Shown: positions 8,186 through 17,063 of the stretch, in pieces
Numbering within the stretch: the stretch's first letter is position 1
How the letters are laid out: every line of letters begins with the position of its first letter
Source: Sediminibacillus massiliensis
Lineage (GTDB): Bacteria; Bacillota; Bacilli; Bacillales; Amphibacillaceae
Length of the DNA: 64,000 bases
NCBI RefSeq assembly: GCF_900156915.1
Contig: NZ_LT732535.1
Coordinates: 153,624 to 217,623 of the forward strand
Reading direction: 5' to 3'
Notes under the pieces: generated by a model
The model's input: the letters and a program-made list of their open reading frames with translations, nothing else
What the model was told of the DNA's origin: nothing
The model's database searches: none
Program-made: the position numbers and the translations under genes

Positions 8186-8581
8186 CTATTCCCGATGATA
8201 TTCCTGGTTTTCCTTCAGACGTACCGCTTCCGCATAATCATCTCTTACATTTTTGCCCCAAAGTTTTACGCCACTACGATGGGCTGCTCTTCCGATCATA
8301 TGTCCGGATACCGGAACAGTCATCATAGCGAAAACAGCACCCAATACCAGCTTTCCGCTTATAATTCCATGTTCTACATACAGAAATAGAAAGGCTCCGA
8401 TCATTATGCCCGTAATCCCAAGTGTTGCTGCTTTCGTGGCTGCATGCAACCGTGTATATACATCGGGAAAACGGAGAATTCCGACCGAGGTGGAAAAAAT
8501 GAAAAAGGTGCCTACGAGCAAACATATTGAAATAATAATATCAACTGCTATATCAATCCATGTCCCTGTCAATAATAACAC
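8186..8581 (-). CDS. mrpG: Na+/H+ antiporter subunit MrpG/MnhG
   Basis: Small membrane subunit of the multi-gene Mrp cation/proton antiporter. The 131-residue protein has three membrane helices; the MnhG/PhaG signature GILRFPDVYTRLHAATKAATLG follows helix 1. Its N-terminus overlaps the end of mrpF by 29 bases, typical of translationally coupled mrp genes. It is the last gene of the operon. Confidence 0.94.
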   Translation of the reverse strand: MLLLTGTWIDIAVDIIISICLLVGTFFIFSTSVGILRFPDVYTRLHAATKAATLGITGIMIGAFLFLYVEHGIISGKLVLGAVFAMMTVPVSGHMIGRAAHRSGVKLWGKNVRDDYAEAVRLKENQEYHRE

Positions 8582-8855
8582 CCTTTTCTAAAAATTTTGC
8601 AATAGCAATCGTACCAATGAATAACAGGCCTCCAATCAAGAGAACGACGTCATTTAAATTCGTCGTCACCAACAAAATCGCTGCCAGACCTGTCAATGCC
8701 ATCAAATTAATTCCAATCGCATCAAGGGCTACTGCTCTATCAGGATTAGTTGGTCCTTTGATGGCTCTAATCAACAGCAGTATCAATGAAATAGAGTTTA
8801 CTATGACACAAAAAGTTGTCACTAATTCGGTGAATTGGTGTACCGAATCAACCAT
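8553..8855 (-). CDS. mrpF: Na+/H+ antiporter subunit MrpF/MnhF
   Basis: A 100-residue subunit with three membrane helices and the MnhF motif RAIKGPTNPDRAVALDAIGINLMA in the loop after helix 1 and into helix 2. The start overlaps the stop of mrpE. The family has been linked to bile-salt and Na+ efflux; here it is one part of the antiporter complex. Confidence 0.94.
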   Translation of the reverse strand: MVDSVHQFTELVTTFCVIVNSISLILLLIRAIKGPTNPDRAVALDAIGINLMALTGLAAILLVTTNLNDVVLLIGGLLFIGTIAIAKFLEKGVIIDRDMD

Positions 8856-9331
8856 TATCTAGTCACCTCCATGATTGCCTTCTCGAAAGAATCTTTAATC
8901 TCGGCAATCGATTTAGCTGTGTCTTCTATATGCATTGCATGAATATAAATATATCCATTATCATCAGATACCGCTACGGAAAGAGTACCGGGTGTCAGCG
9001 AGATAAGGTTTGCCAGCATTGTGATTTCCCAATTGGTCTTCAACTCGGTCGGAAGAGCAAATATTCCAGGTTCAATATCAAGGTTGGGTTTGTAAACTAG
9101 CTTGACTATTTCCAAGTTGGAAAGAACAAGCTCTTTGAAAAATAAGATGATGAGCTTGAACACTTTGACGACCCTGTGCATATAAAAGGCATCCGGGATG
9201 AACCGTCTGAATACAAGCAACAATAAAATCCCGATAATGTAACCTGAGAAGAATGCAGGGAAAGTGTAGCTTTCACTTAAGAACATCCACATAATAGCTA
9301 TGAGTATGTTTAACAAAATTTGAAATGGCAT
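8855..9331 (-). CDS. mrpE: Na+/H+ antiporter subunit MrpE/MnhE
   Basis: A 158-residue subunit with two N-terminal membrane helices (about 4-22 and 25-42), a third near 58-75, and a cytosolic C-terminal domain carrying the family motif ANLISLTPGTLSVAVSDD followed by IYIHAMHIEDT. It lies 6 bases after mrpD. In B. subtilis and B. pseudofirmus MrpE aids assembly and full activity. Confidence 0.94.
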   Translation of the reverse strand: MPFQILLNILIAIMWMFLSESYTFPAFFSGYIIGILLLLVFRRFIPDAFYMHRVVKVFKLIILFFKELVLSNLEIVKLVYKPNLDIEPGIFALPTELKTNWEITMLANLISLTPGTLSVAVSDDNGYIYIHAMHIEDTAKSIAEIKDSFEKAIMEVTR

Positions 9332-9337
9332 ATAAGT

Positions 9338-10822
9338 TTACTCCTTCAAAACAGAATCTATATATATGTCAGGGTTCATCAAATCATTCGTAATATCTTC
9401 TACGACAGGATAGAACAACTCTGCCCCTATACCAAGCAGCACAGAAAAGAACATGAGGAATGCTATAGGTATAGTAAAATGATTTGCCGCCTTTTTGTCG
9501 ACTTTTATGGACTCATCTTTTTGTCCCCAAAAACCTCTGAGGAAAATCTTCATCACTGAATAAAGAATCAATAGACTAGCAAGCAATCCGATAATCACAA
9601 TGGTGATTTCTTCCGCTTCCATACCACCTTGCAGGATCAGCAGCTTACCGATGAACCCGCTGAAGGGCGGTATGCCCGCAAGGACAAATGCCGAAATGAA
9701 CAATAACCAGCCCAGGAGAGGATATTGATTGATCAGACCGCTCATTTTTCTTAAGTCTGAAGTTCCGGCTAAATAAGTGACTGCTCCGACCAGTAAAAAC
9801 AGGGCCGCCTTTATAATCATATCATTGACTAGGTAGTAAATCGCCCCGCTTATCGCCGTTTCATTGAAAATGCCCACTCCCATAATCATAAATCCGATTG
9901 CCGGTATAATATTATAGGCCACGATAAGCTTGATATTATTGGTGGATAAAGCCCCGATCGTTCCGAATACTAGCGTGAAACCTGCTATCCAGATGAACAT
10001 TTCATGTGTGATCGATGTCTCGTGTATGAAAATCAGGGTGAAAACCCGGATTATCGAATATACGCCAACTTTTGTCAACAACGCACCGAACAAGGCAGAT
10101 ACGACCGGATTCGGGACAATGTAAGGCTTAGGAAGCCAATAATAGAGGGGGAAAAGGGCAGCTTTTGTGCCGAAAACAAAGAATAATAGTATCCCGATTG
10201 TTGTAAGTATTCCCCTCTGGTCAACCTCCTGCACTCTTTGAGCGATTTGTGCCATATTGACTGTTCCAACTACTGAATACAAAAAAGAGATAGTTGTTAC
10301 AAACAAAATGGAAGAAAAAAGATTGACAAGTACATATTTTATCGACTCACGGAGTTGGACTTTCTCGCCCCCCAATACGATCAAAGCATAAGAAGCCATC
10401 AATAACACTTCGAAAAACACGAACAAGTTGAACAAATCACCAGTCAAGAACGCACCGGATACTCCTGTTATCAACAAGAAATAAAAGGTGTAGAAATAGA
10501 AACTTTCCTGCTTCGCGCTGAGCGACTTCGGCGCATAAAATACACAAGCCAAACCAATGATGTTGGTGGTAAGGACTAATGTTATTGCAAACAAATCCGC
10601 TACCAACACTATGCCATAGGGCGCCTGCCAGCCACCTGTTTCCAATATTATGGTTCCGTTTTGATACACTTGATAGAACACAGCAGCCACTACAGCGGTA
10701 TTTCCTAAAGTGAAAATTTTTGCCAAGTTTCGCACCAATATTGTTTTTTTATGAACAAACGCCAACAGTATCCCGGCCAGCAGCGGAATTACTATCGGCA
10801 ATACAGCCAAATTACTCATCAT
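9338..10822 (-). CDS. mrpD: Na+/H+ antiporter subunit MrpD/MnhD
   Basis: Complex-I-like (NuoN/ND2-type) proton-translocating subunit, 494 residues with about 14 membrane helices. It carries the conserved transmembrane Glu in LFVFFEVLLMASYALIVLGG, the Lys of TKAALFPLYYWLPKPYIVPNP and the AALFLLVGAV helix. It overlaps mrpC by 11 bases, which implies coupled translation. The length is normal for the family. Confidence 0.95.
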   Translation of the reverse strand: MMSNLAVLPIVIPLLAGILLAFVHKKTILVRNLAKIFTLGNTAVVAAVFYQVYQNGTIILETGGWQAPYGIVLVADLFAITLVLTTNIIGLACVFYAPKSLSAKQESFYFYTFYFLLITGVSGAFLTGDLFNLFVFFEVLLMASYALIVLGGEKVQLRESIKYVLVNLFSSILFVTTISFLYSVVGTVNMAQIAQRVQEVDQRGILTTIGILLFFVFGTKAALFPLYYWLPKPYIVPNPVVSALFGALLTKVGVYSIIRVFTLIFIHETSITHEMFIWIAGFTLVFGTIGALSTNNIKLIVAYNIIPAIGFMIMGVGIFNETAISGAIYYLVNDMIIKAALFLLVGAVTYLAGTSDLRKMSGLINQYPLLGWLLFISAFVLAGIPPFSGFIGKLLILQGGMEAEEITIVIIGLLASLLILYSVMKIFLRGFWGQKDESIKVDKKAANHFTIPIAFLMFFSVLLGIGAELFYPVVEDITNDLMNPDIYIDSVLKE

Positions 10823-11150
10823 GGTTACCCCTTAAATTTTCCATATTATCTGTATCATTTTCTTGTGCAGCTCTGTAAGTCAGCACTAACAATAAACTAG
10901 TCAGCCCAAAGCTGATTACAATAGAAGTTAGAATCAATGCTTGTGGCAGAGGATCTGTGTATTCGCTGATATCGTAATCCAGAATCGGCGGAGCTCCTTC
11001 TTTCAACTTCCCCATGGTCAAGATGAACAAGTGGGCGCCGTGAGAAAGAAGGGCAGTACCTACCACAATTCTCAGAAGTTGTTTTTGCAGCAGATTATAC
11101 AATCCGGCTGCAAACAAAACCCCTGCGACAATCGACATAATTATTTCCAT
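10812..11150 (-). CDS. mrpC: Na+/H+ antiporter subunit MrpC/MnhC
   Basis: NuoK-like subunit, 112 residues with three membrane helices. GTALLSHGAHLFILTMG and DPLPQALILTSIVISFG are the conserved MrpC segments; the second carries the PQALxLTxIVI motif. It begins one base after mrpA ends. In most Bacillaceae operons mrpB stands at this junction; here it is missing. Confidence 0.94.
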   Translation of the reverse strand: MEIIMSIVAGVLFAAGLYNLLQKQLLRIVVGTALLSHGAHLFILTMGKLKEGAPPILDYDISEYTDPLPQALILTSIVISFGLTSLLLVLTYRAAQENDTDNMENLRGNHDE

Positions 11151-11151
11151 A

Positions 11152-13488
11152 TTACCTTTCCTCCTTGTTGCGGCGCAGTTTGATCATTGTATAGATGCTC
11201 AGTGCAGCTATCCCTAATACGCAAATTTCGAACAGGGTATCCAAACCACGCATATCTACCAATATGACATTGACCACATTGTCCCCGCCGCCTAGATCAT
11301 GGGAGGTTTCAATAAAGTATCCGGAAATGGTTTCAAACCATTTACTGCTATGGGCAGCAATCCCTACGAGCGTCATCATGCCGCCGAATGCAAAGGAAAT
11401 AATCAGATTTGTTATTTTCACCCGTTTACTTTCCTTAATAGGACGCAGCTTCGGCAGGTGATAGAAACAAAGCAGGAATAATGCAACTGTAATTGTCTCT
11501 ACCACTAATTGGGTCAAGGCAAGGTCCGGTGCCCGATAGAAAACAAATAACAAGGCGAGCCCATATCCTGCGATTCCCAATAACAAGATGACCCCTATAT
11601 TGTTTTTCGGGAAGATTGTACCAAACGCAGCTACAATCATCATTGCCGCCACCAGTATTTCTGCCGCCGTTATTTCAGCAAGGTCATCTGTGCTGAAAGA
11701 AAACCCGTCGGTACCGAGCATAACTGTAAGGGTCACAATGAAGATTGTGGATATGATCAAAGCCATGTATCTACGAAGAGAACCATTCATGTACCCCTTG
11801 GTAAAGCTGGAAGAATATCTATCCAATCCAGCTACCAAATTGTCATACACCTTGTTGAAACTTAGCGCTCCAGGAATCGATTTATAGATTCCCGTCCATT
11901 TGTCCCTGAAGACATATAACAACGTTCCAAGTGCTAGAACGGTCAGAGACATTAAGAATGCAGGAGAATCCCATCCGTGCCAGTAATGGACGTGTTCATG
12001 AACCTCATGGCCGCTCACCGCAAGTGCAGCGTGGGCTAGGAAATTTTCATTCAGCAAATTAGGGAATATTCCGATGATGATTACCCCTGCAATCAAAATT
12101 GCGGGTGCAACCAACATCCCCAATGGCGCCTCGTGTGGTTTAGATGGCAGCTCGTCAAGATTCTTTTTGCCGGTAAAAGTACCGAATAACAGGTACATGG
12201 AATATACAAATGTAAAAATACTGCCGAAAACGGCCAAATAAGGTACTGCTTGTACGAGAAATTCGGCAAGCCATAGATTGCCGGAATCCAAATGAAGGGA
12301 ATTCTCGAAAAACAATTCTTTACTATAGAAACCATTAAGGAATGGTAAGGGTACTCCAGCCATCGAGAATGTGCCGAATAGGGCGAGAGTTGCGGAAATT
12401 GGCATAAGCGTCATCAATCCGCCGAGCTTCCGGATGTCCCTTGTACCAGTCTCATGATCGATGATACCGGCAATCATGAACAGGCTGCCCTTGAAGGTAG
12501 CATGGTTCAGGATGTGGAAAACGGCAGCAAAAACGGCAGCTTCTGTACCGAAGCCAAGCATCGCCATGATCATGCCGAGTTGGCTGATAGTGGAAAATGC
12601 CAATATCCCTTTTAAATCAGTTTGTCTTACAGCCATATAGGAAGCCCAGCATAATGTAATAATTCCTATCCCGCTTACAACAATGAAAAACCATTCATAT
12701 GCATTGAATATAGGTGAAAACCTTGCAATCAAAAATATTCCTGCTTTTACCATGGTAGCAGAGTGCAAGTAAGCACTAACCGGTGTAGGGGCTTCCATGG
12801 CATCAGGCAGCCAGATATGAAATGGAAATTGGGCTGATTTTGTGAATGCACCTAACAGCACGAGAACCAAAATCAAAGGCAAATATGGGCTGTCCAAGAT
12901 AACATCCGACTGCGCAATCATTTCTTGGATGCTTGTGGTGCCGGTGATCAATTGCAACAGAATGAAACCGCCAAGCAAGCTCAAGCCGCCAAAAACAGTG
13001 ATTAGCATTGATTTCATCGCACCGTATCTGGATCCTTCCCGATAGTTCCAGTAACCGATCAACAGGAAGGAAGATATGGAAGTCAGCTCCCAGAAAGAAT
13101 ACAGTACATAAATGTTATCCGACAAAACAACACCAAGCATAGCAGTCATGAACATTAACAAGTAAATGTAGAAATGCGCCAGTTTCTCCGATTTATGTAA
13201 GTAGTAGATAGAATAAAGAGTGACCAGCGTTCCGATGCCGCTGATTAACAAAACGAATAGCAGACTAAGACCATCGAGGTAAAAGTCAAAAGAAATATCA
13301 ATGGAAGGTATCCATGGATAACTGGCAGATACGGGTGAAAAGTCTTCGCTTATATAGCGGACGAAGTAGATGAATATTCCCAGGGGGATCAATAATACGA
13401 ATATCCCGGTATGGAACTTTTGCTTGAATTTACTCACAAATGGGATTAAGAGAGTAATAAAAAGTGGTAATAAAACAGCTATTAGCAT
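11152..13488 (-). CDS. mrpA: Na+/H+ antiporter subunit MrpA/MnhA
   Basis: Largest antiporter subunit, 778 residues (B. subtilis about 801). The first ~500 residues are NuoL/ND5-like, with the conserved FWELTSISSFLLIGYW Glu, TKSAQFPFHIWLPDAMEAPTPVSAYLHSATMVKAG and the HILNHATFKGSLFMIAG helix. The C-terminal ~200 residues hold the MbhD (DUF4040) part (VFYRAPDLALTQLVVET) and the MbhE part ending in NVILVDMRGLDTLFE. No MrpB-type PGGGFIGG helix is present, so this is not an MrpA-MrpB fusion. AAAGGAGG precedes the ATG. First gene of the mrpACDEFG operon, which exchanges cytosolic Na+ for outside H+. Confidence 0.96.
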   Translation of the reverse strand: MLIAVLLPLFITLLIPFVSKFKQKFHTGIFVLLIPLGIFIYFVRYISEDFSPVSASYPWIPSIDISFDFYLDGLSLLFVLLISGIGTLVTLYSIYYLHKSEKLAHFYIYLLMFMTAMLGVVLSDNIYVLYSFWELTSISSFLLIGYWNYREGSRYGAMKSMLITVFGGLSLLGGFILLQLITGTTSIQEMIAQSDVILDSPYLPLILVLVLLGAFTKSAQFPFHIWLPDAMEAPTPVSAYLHSATMVKAGIFLIARFSPIFNAYEWFFIVVSGIGIITLCWASYMAVRQTDLKGILAFSTISQLGMIMAMLGFGTEAAVFAAVFHILNHATFKGSLFMIAGIIDHETGTRDIRKLGGLMTLMPISATLALFGTFSMAGVPLPFLNGFYSKELFFENSLHLDSGNLWLAEFLVQAVPYLAVFGSIFTFVYSMYLLFGTFTGKKNLDELPSKPHEAPLGMLVAPAILIAGVIIIGIFPNLLNENFLAHAALAVSGHEVHEHVHYWHGWDSPAFLMSLTVLALGTLLYVFRDKWTGIYKSIPGALSFNKVYDNLVAGLDRYSSSFTKGYMNGSLRRYMALIISTIFIVTLTVMLGTDGFSFSTDDLAEITAAEILVAAMMIVAAFGTIFPKNNIGVILLLGIAGYGLALLFVFYRAPDLALTQLVVETITVALFLLCFYHLPKLRPIKESKRVKITNLIISFAFGGMMTLVGIAAHSSKWFETISGYFIETSHDLGGGDNVVNVILVDMRGLDTLFEICVLGIAALSIYTMIKLRRNKEER

Positions 13489-13654
13489 TTATTGTTGCTC
13501 CTCCTTTTAAAATAAGTACACAATGAGGGCTCAGAGGTATTTTATCTCTTACATTGTAATCAGATTAGAGATTATTATTCAACTAAATACCCTTGTATAT
13601 AGATTGGTTTTCTCTCACCACCCCATAGTATATCCTCGATAATAGTTTAACGAA

Positions 13655-13693
13655 AATAAAAAAACTCTTGCCATATAAAATATGACAAGAGTT
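13655..13693 (-). terminator. Terminator of sda
   Basis: On the minus strand an AACTCTTG / CAAGAGTT stem, extended inward by AT pairs, is followed by seven T residues. It lies 30 bases after the sda stop. Confidence 0.88.
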
Positions 13694-13722
13694 CGACAAT
13701 TTTTTCATTAATCAATTATTCT

Positions 13723-13863
13723 TTAGCTAGTGTACCTGATTTCATGTGTCAAGGATCTTCTCTGTATTTCTTTTTCAATCAAATGGATGAATTCATAACT
13801 CAACTTCAGCTCATTTGCTTTGTGGTAGGATTCAATTAGCAGTTCGTCTGATAAGTGTTCCAT
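13723..13863 (-). CDS. sda: Sporulation checkpoint inhibitor Sda
   Basis: A 46-residue helical-hairpin protein that binds histidine kinase KinA and blocks the phosphorelay when replication is under way or damaged. The sequence [20 protein letters not shown] then [14 protein letters not shown] is nearly the B. subtilis Sda core. The frame is open to 13965, but AGGAGGG, 8 bases before the ATG at 13863, fixes the short start. A promoter and four DnaA boxes lie upstream, in line with known DnaA control of sda. Confidence 0.95.
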   Translation of the reverse strand: MEHLSDELLIESYHKANELKLSYEFIHLIEKEIQRRSLTHEIRYTS

Positions 13864-13936
13864 ATAGCAGCCCTCCTGTATGGGAAGTACCAATTTCAAT
13901 ACGTGGTTTGCTGTAAGTCCTCTGAAGTTATTAATT

Positions 13937-13965
13937 ACTTTATCATGAAACCTTGGGACGGACAA
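13937..13965 (-). promoter_or_regulatory. sda: Sigma-A promoter of sda
   Basis: On the minus strand TTGTCC (13965-13960), 17 bases, TAAAGT (13942-13937). The nearest DnaA box begins 10 bases upstream of the -35 element. Confidence 0.6.
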
Positions 13966-13974
13966 GAGTGCAAG

Positions 13975-14073
13975 TTATCTACAGGCGGTTGTATATAACT
14001 TGTTAGTAATCCGTGGATAATAAATGAGAAAGCTGCTCTAATAAGAATAGAATTGTGAGTAAAGTTATCCACA
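13975..14073. promoter_or_regulatory. Cluster of four DnaA boxes upstream of sda
   Basis: Matches to TTATNCACA: a perfect TTATCCACA at 14065-14073 (+); one-mismatch boxes TTATCTACA at 13975-13983 (+), TTATATACA at 13990-13998 (-), TTATCCACG at 14012-14020 (-). All lie within 100 bases, between the divergent sda and yqeG promoters. DnaA activation of sda is established in B. subtilis. Confidence 0.78.
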
Positions 14074-14179
14074 AAGATGAATGGTGGAATAATTTGTCGA
14101 AAGTTTTATGGATTTTTTTTCGGTAAGGAAATATTTTATTCTATTTTTAAATATTTATTCATCAATTTTGTACATTTTT

Positions 14180-14208
14180 TTGAAAGTCAGTGGTAAATTG
14201 TTTATCAT
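14180..14208 (+). promoter_or_regulatory. Sigma-A promoter of the yqeG operon
   Basis: TTGAAA (14180-14185), 17 bases, TATCAT (14203-14208), followed 48 bases later by the yqeG start codon. Confidence 0.65.
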
Positions 14209-14256
14209 GAGTAAGGTATGTCAAGAACGGTTATACATAAAATGAGGTGAACTAGC

Positions 14257-14772
14257 TTGTTAAAAAGATTTTTACCGAATGAACATGTCCGCGACGTATT
14301 CGAAATCCGCCCTGAAGACTTGAAAAAAAGAGGAATCAAAGGCATAATAACTGATTTGGATAATACTCTTGTCGCATGGAATGTAAAGGACGCCACTCCC
14401 GAAATAATAGAGTGGTTCAAGATGATGGAAGAGCATGATATTAAAGTAACGATCATCTCTAATAATAAGGAAGAACGAGTAAAGTTATTCTCGGAGCCTC
14501 TAGAAACCCCTTTTGTTTTTAGTGCAAGAAAACCATTGGGCAGGGCTTTCAAAAAAGCAGCAAAACAAATGAACCTGAAAAAAGAGGAAATTGTAGTGGT
14601 AGGCGACCAAATACTGACCGATGTGTTAGGAGGGAACAATGCCGGATTTTATACTGTCCTTGTTGTACCCATTGTCCGTACCGATGGAAAGATCACCCGT
14701 ATAAACAGGCAGATAGAGCGGAGGATCCTAAGCTGGATGAGGAAAAAAGGAATGATTACTTGGGAGGAATAA
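14257..14772 (+). CDS. yqeG: YqeG family HAD-IIIA phosphatase
   Basis: Haloacid-dehalogenase superfamily phosphatase, 171 residues. Visible motifs are DLDNTLVAWN (catalytic Asp pair), TIISNN, the Lys of SARKPLGRAFKKA and VVGDQILTDVLGGN. YqeG-like enzymes are thought to act on phosphatidylglycerophosphate or sugar phosphates; the substrate here is not known. The start is likely the TTG at 14257, preceded by GAGGTGA. It heads the conserved yqeG-yqeM operon. Confidence 0.92.
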   Translation: MLKRFLPNEHVRDVFEIRPEDLKKRGIKGIITDLDNTLVAWNVKDATPEIIEWFKMMEEHDIKVTIISNNKEERVKLFSEPLETPFVFSARKPLGRAFKKAAKQMNLKKEEIVVVGDQILTDVLGGNNAGFYTVLVVPIVRTDGKITRINRQIERRILSWMRKKGMITWEE

Positions 14773-14777
14773 ACGAA

Positions 14778-15878
14778 ATGGAAGAGATAATATGTCAGGG
14801 CTGCGGAGCGGCAATCCAAACGGAAGAACCGGATTCGCCCGGATTCGCCCCTGAATCGGCATTGAATAAAGAGGTAATTGTTTGCAAACGGTGTTTCCGT
14901 TTGAAACACTATAATGAAGTACAGGATGTTTCGCTGACAGATGATGATTTTTTGAAAATGGTAAGTGAAATTGGAAATACCGACAGCCTTGTGGTGAAAA
15001 TCGTCGACATTTTCGACTTTAATGGCAGTTTCATACACGGCCTGCAAAGATTGACAGGTAACAACCCTATCCTCTTGGTCGGTAATAAAGTAGATCTACT
15101 GCCTAAGTCCACCAACTTAAATAAATTGAAACAATGGATGAAGAAATCGGCAAAAGATTTAGGATTGCAAGTCAAAGATGTTTACTTGATATCAGCTGAA
15201 AAGAGTATAGGACTCGAGGATCTTCAATATGCGATGGAGGATTCAAGGCAAGGTAAAGATGTGTATGTGGTTGGAAGCACAAATGTTGGAAAGTCGACAT
15301 TGATCAATAAATTAATCAATCAATCCACTGGTGTGGGCGATGCAATCACCACTTCTTATTTTCCAGGTACTACTTTGGGATTCATCGATATACCACTTGA
15401 TGAAAAAAGTTCTCTATATGATACTCCCGGAGTTATCAATCGAACACAAATGGCCCATTATGTATCCGAAGCAGATTTAAAGATAATTACCCCGAAAAAA
15501 GAGATAAAACCAAGGGTGTATCAATTAAACGAAGCTCAAACCCTTTTCTTCGGAGGACTGGCCAGGTTTGATTTTGAGAAAGGAATAAGACAGGCGTTCG
15601 TCTGTTATTTTTCAAACCAATTGAATATCCACCGGACTAAGCTGGAAAATGCTGATGAGCTATATGAACGGCATTTAGGTGAAATGCTGTCTCCACCGGA
15701 TGCAGACACGGTGGAACAGCTGCCGCCTTTGGAAAAGAAAACAATAAAGATAAAAGAAGCAAAAACGGATATCGTGTTTCCTGGACTGGGCTGGGTGACG
15801 GTTCCCGAGGCAAATACTACGATCACGGTACACAGCCCAAAAGGGGTAGAAGTATCGGTCAGAAATTCCTTGATATAG
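14778..15878 (+). CDS. yqeH: Ribosome biogenesis GTPase YqeH
   Basis: Circularly permuted GTPase needed for 30S subunit assembly. The 366-residue product has an N-terminal treble-clef zinc finger (CQGCGA, then CKRCFRLKHYNE), then G4 (GNKVDLLP), G5 (SAEK), G1 (GSTNVGKST), G2/G3 (TTLG, DTPGV), the permuted order diagnostic of YqeH, and a C-terminal RNA-binding domain. A TTG at 14760 is in frame, but GGGAGGA (14762-14768) serves the ATG at 14778. It starts just after yqeG. Confidence 0.96.
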   Translation: MEEIICQGCGAAIQTEEPDSPGFAPESALNKEVIVCKRCFRLKHYNEVQDVSLTDDDFLKMVSEIGNTDSLVVKIVDIFDFNGSFIHGLQRLTGNNPILLVGNKVDLLPKSTNLNKLKQWMKKSAKDLGLQVKDVYLISAEKSIGLEDLQYAMEDSRQGKDVYVVGSTNVGKSTLINKLINQSTGVGDAITTSYFPGTTLGFIDIPLDEKSSLYDTPGVINRTQMAHYVSEADLKIITPKKEIKPRVYQLNEAQTLFFGGLARFDFEKGIRQAFVCYFSNQLNIHRTKLENADELYERHLGEMLSPPDADTVEQLPPLEKKTIKIKEAKTDIVFPGLGWVTVPEANTTITVHSPKGVEVSVRNSLI

Positions 15879-15888
15879 GAGGTAAGCA

Positions 15889-16743
15889 ATGAGTTATAAA
15901 TTAGGATTAATCGGATATCCTGCAAAGCATTCTTTATCTCCTTGGATACATCATCAGTTTTTACAGCAGACAGGGCTTGACGGGGGATATGAAATTTATG
16001 AAACACCGCCCCCGGAATTGGGAGACAGAATACAAGAGTTCAAACAAACAGGCATGAATGGATTCAATATTACAGTCCCTTTTAAACAACAAGTAATTCC
16101 CTACCTGGACGAAGTGGATACAGACGCCCGTCTAATCGGTGCGGTGAACACAGTTGTCAGCCAAAATTGCCGCTTGAAAGGATATAATACGGATGGCATC
16201 GGTTATGTGGAAGCGCTCAGGCAAGCTTACCCAGACTTGTTTACGGGCGACAAAAATGTCCTTCTGTTAGGTGCTGGCGGAGCAGCACGGGGAATATACA
16301 GGGCGCTAGTGACAGAAGGGTTTCCTACTGTCGATATAGCTAACAGGACTACAGAAAAAGCCGAAGCATTATTAGAATTGAAAGAACCAGATACAAAAAC
16401 AAGGATTATTAATTATGACCAAGCGGAGCGGATTTTAGGTGATTATGATGTCATCGTCCACACGACTTCCATCGGAATGACACCAGAGGTGAATAAACAA
16501 ATCCTCTCATTAAATCGATTGAAGCCACATACAGTGGTTAGTGATATTGTTTATAATCCTCTGACCACCCAACTGCTTGCTTCAGCTGAGGTAAAAAACG
16601 CCAGAATCCATCGTGGACATGCTATGTTGTTGTACCAGGCACTTCATGCCTTCCGAATTTGGACTGGCAAAACAACGTCTGGCGGGCAAATACTTAAACA
16701 ACTAGAACAAAGATTGCGAGGAAATAAACATGTTAACAGGTAA
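15889..16743 (+). CDS. aroE: Shikimate dehydrogenase
   Basis: Reduces 3-dehydroshikimate with NADPH in aromatic amino-acid synthesis. The 284-residue product shows the substrate motif IGYPAKHSLSPWIHHQF, NVTVPFK-type NITVPFKQQV, NTDGIGY, the NADP-binding GAGGAARGIYRAL and C-terminal GHAMLLYQALHAFRIWTG. AGGAGGT precedes the ATG. It overlaps yhbY by 14 bases. Confidence 0.96.
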   Translation: MSYKLGLIGYPAKHSLSPWIHHQFLQQTGLDGGYEIYETPPPELGDRIQEFKQTGMNGFNITVPFKQQVIPYLDEVDTDARLIGAVNTVVSQNCRLKGYNTDGIGYVEALRQAYPDLFTGDKNVLLLGAGGAARGIYRALVTEGFPTVDIANRTTEKAEALLELKEPDTKTRIINYDQAERILGDYDVIVHTTSIGMTPEVNKQILSLNRLKPHTVVSDIVYNPLTTQLLASAEVKNARIHRGHAMLLYQALHAFRIWTGKTTSGGQILKQLEQRLRGNKHVNR

Positions 16744-17020
16744 ACAAAAACGCTATTTAAGAGCACAAGCGCATCATTTGGATCCGATTTTCCAAGTAGG
16801 GAAAACAGGTGTTAATGAAAATATGATCATTCAGGTGGGGGAAGCCTTGGAAAAAAGAGAATTGATCAAAGTCAGTGTTCTTCAAAATTGTATGGAAGAC
16901 AAAGGTGAAGTGGCTGAAAACTTGGCTTCAGGTGCCGAAGCTGAAGTTGTCCAGATCATCGGGAATACCATTGTTTTGTACAAGGAATCAGATGAAAATA
17001 AGCAAATACAATTACCATGA
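16730..17020 (+). CDS. yhbY: YhbY/YqeI family RNA-binding protein (CRM domain)
   Basis: A 96-residue single CRS1-YhbY domain protein linked to 50S precursor particles. It begins LTGKQKRYLRAQAHHLDPIFQ and has the central GKTGVN loop (GxxG RNA-binding), then EALEKRELIKV. It starts inside the end of aroE, which suggests coupled translation within the yqe operon. Confidence 0.93.
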   Translation: MLTGKQKRYLRAQAHHLDPIFQVGKTGVNENMIIQVGEALEKRELIKVSVLQNCMEDKGEVAENLASGAEAEVVQIIGNTIVLYKESDENKQIQLP

Positions 17021-17063
17021 TGACTTAAGAATTTTCAACTTCAACTCAGAAAAGGAGTCTGTT

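Noticed and set aside
9930-10186. Forward frames inside mrpD and mrpA
   Set aside because: They are antisense shadows of well-supported antiporter genes, without ribosome-binding sites.
13864-13965. Longer (80-residue) start for sda
   Set aside because: The ribosome-binding site and the known 46-residue family length support ATG 13863; the extension also covers the promoter -10.
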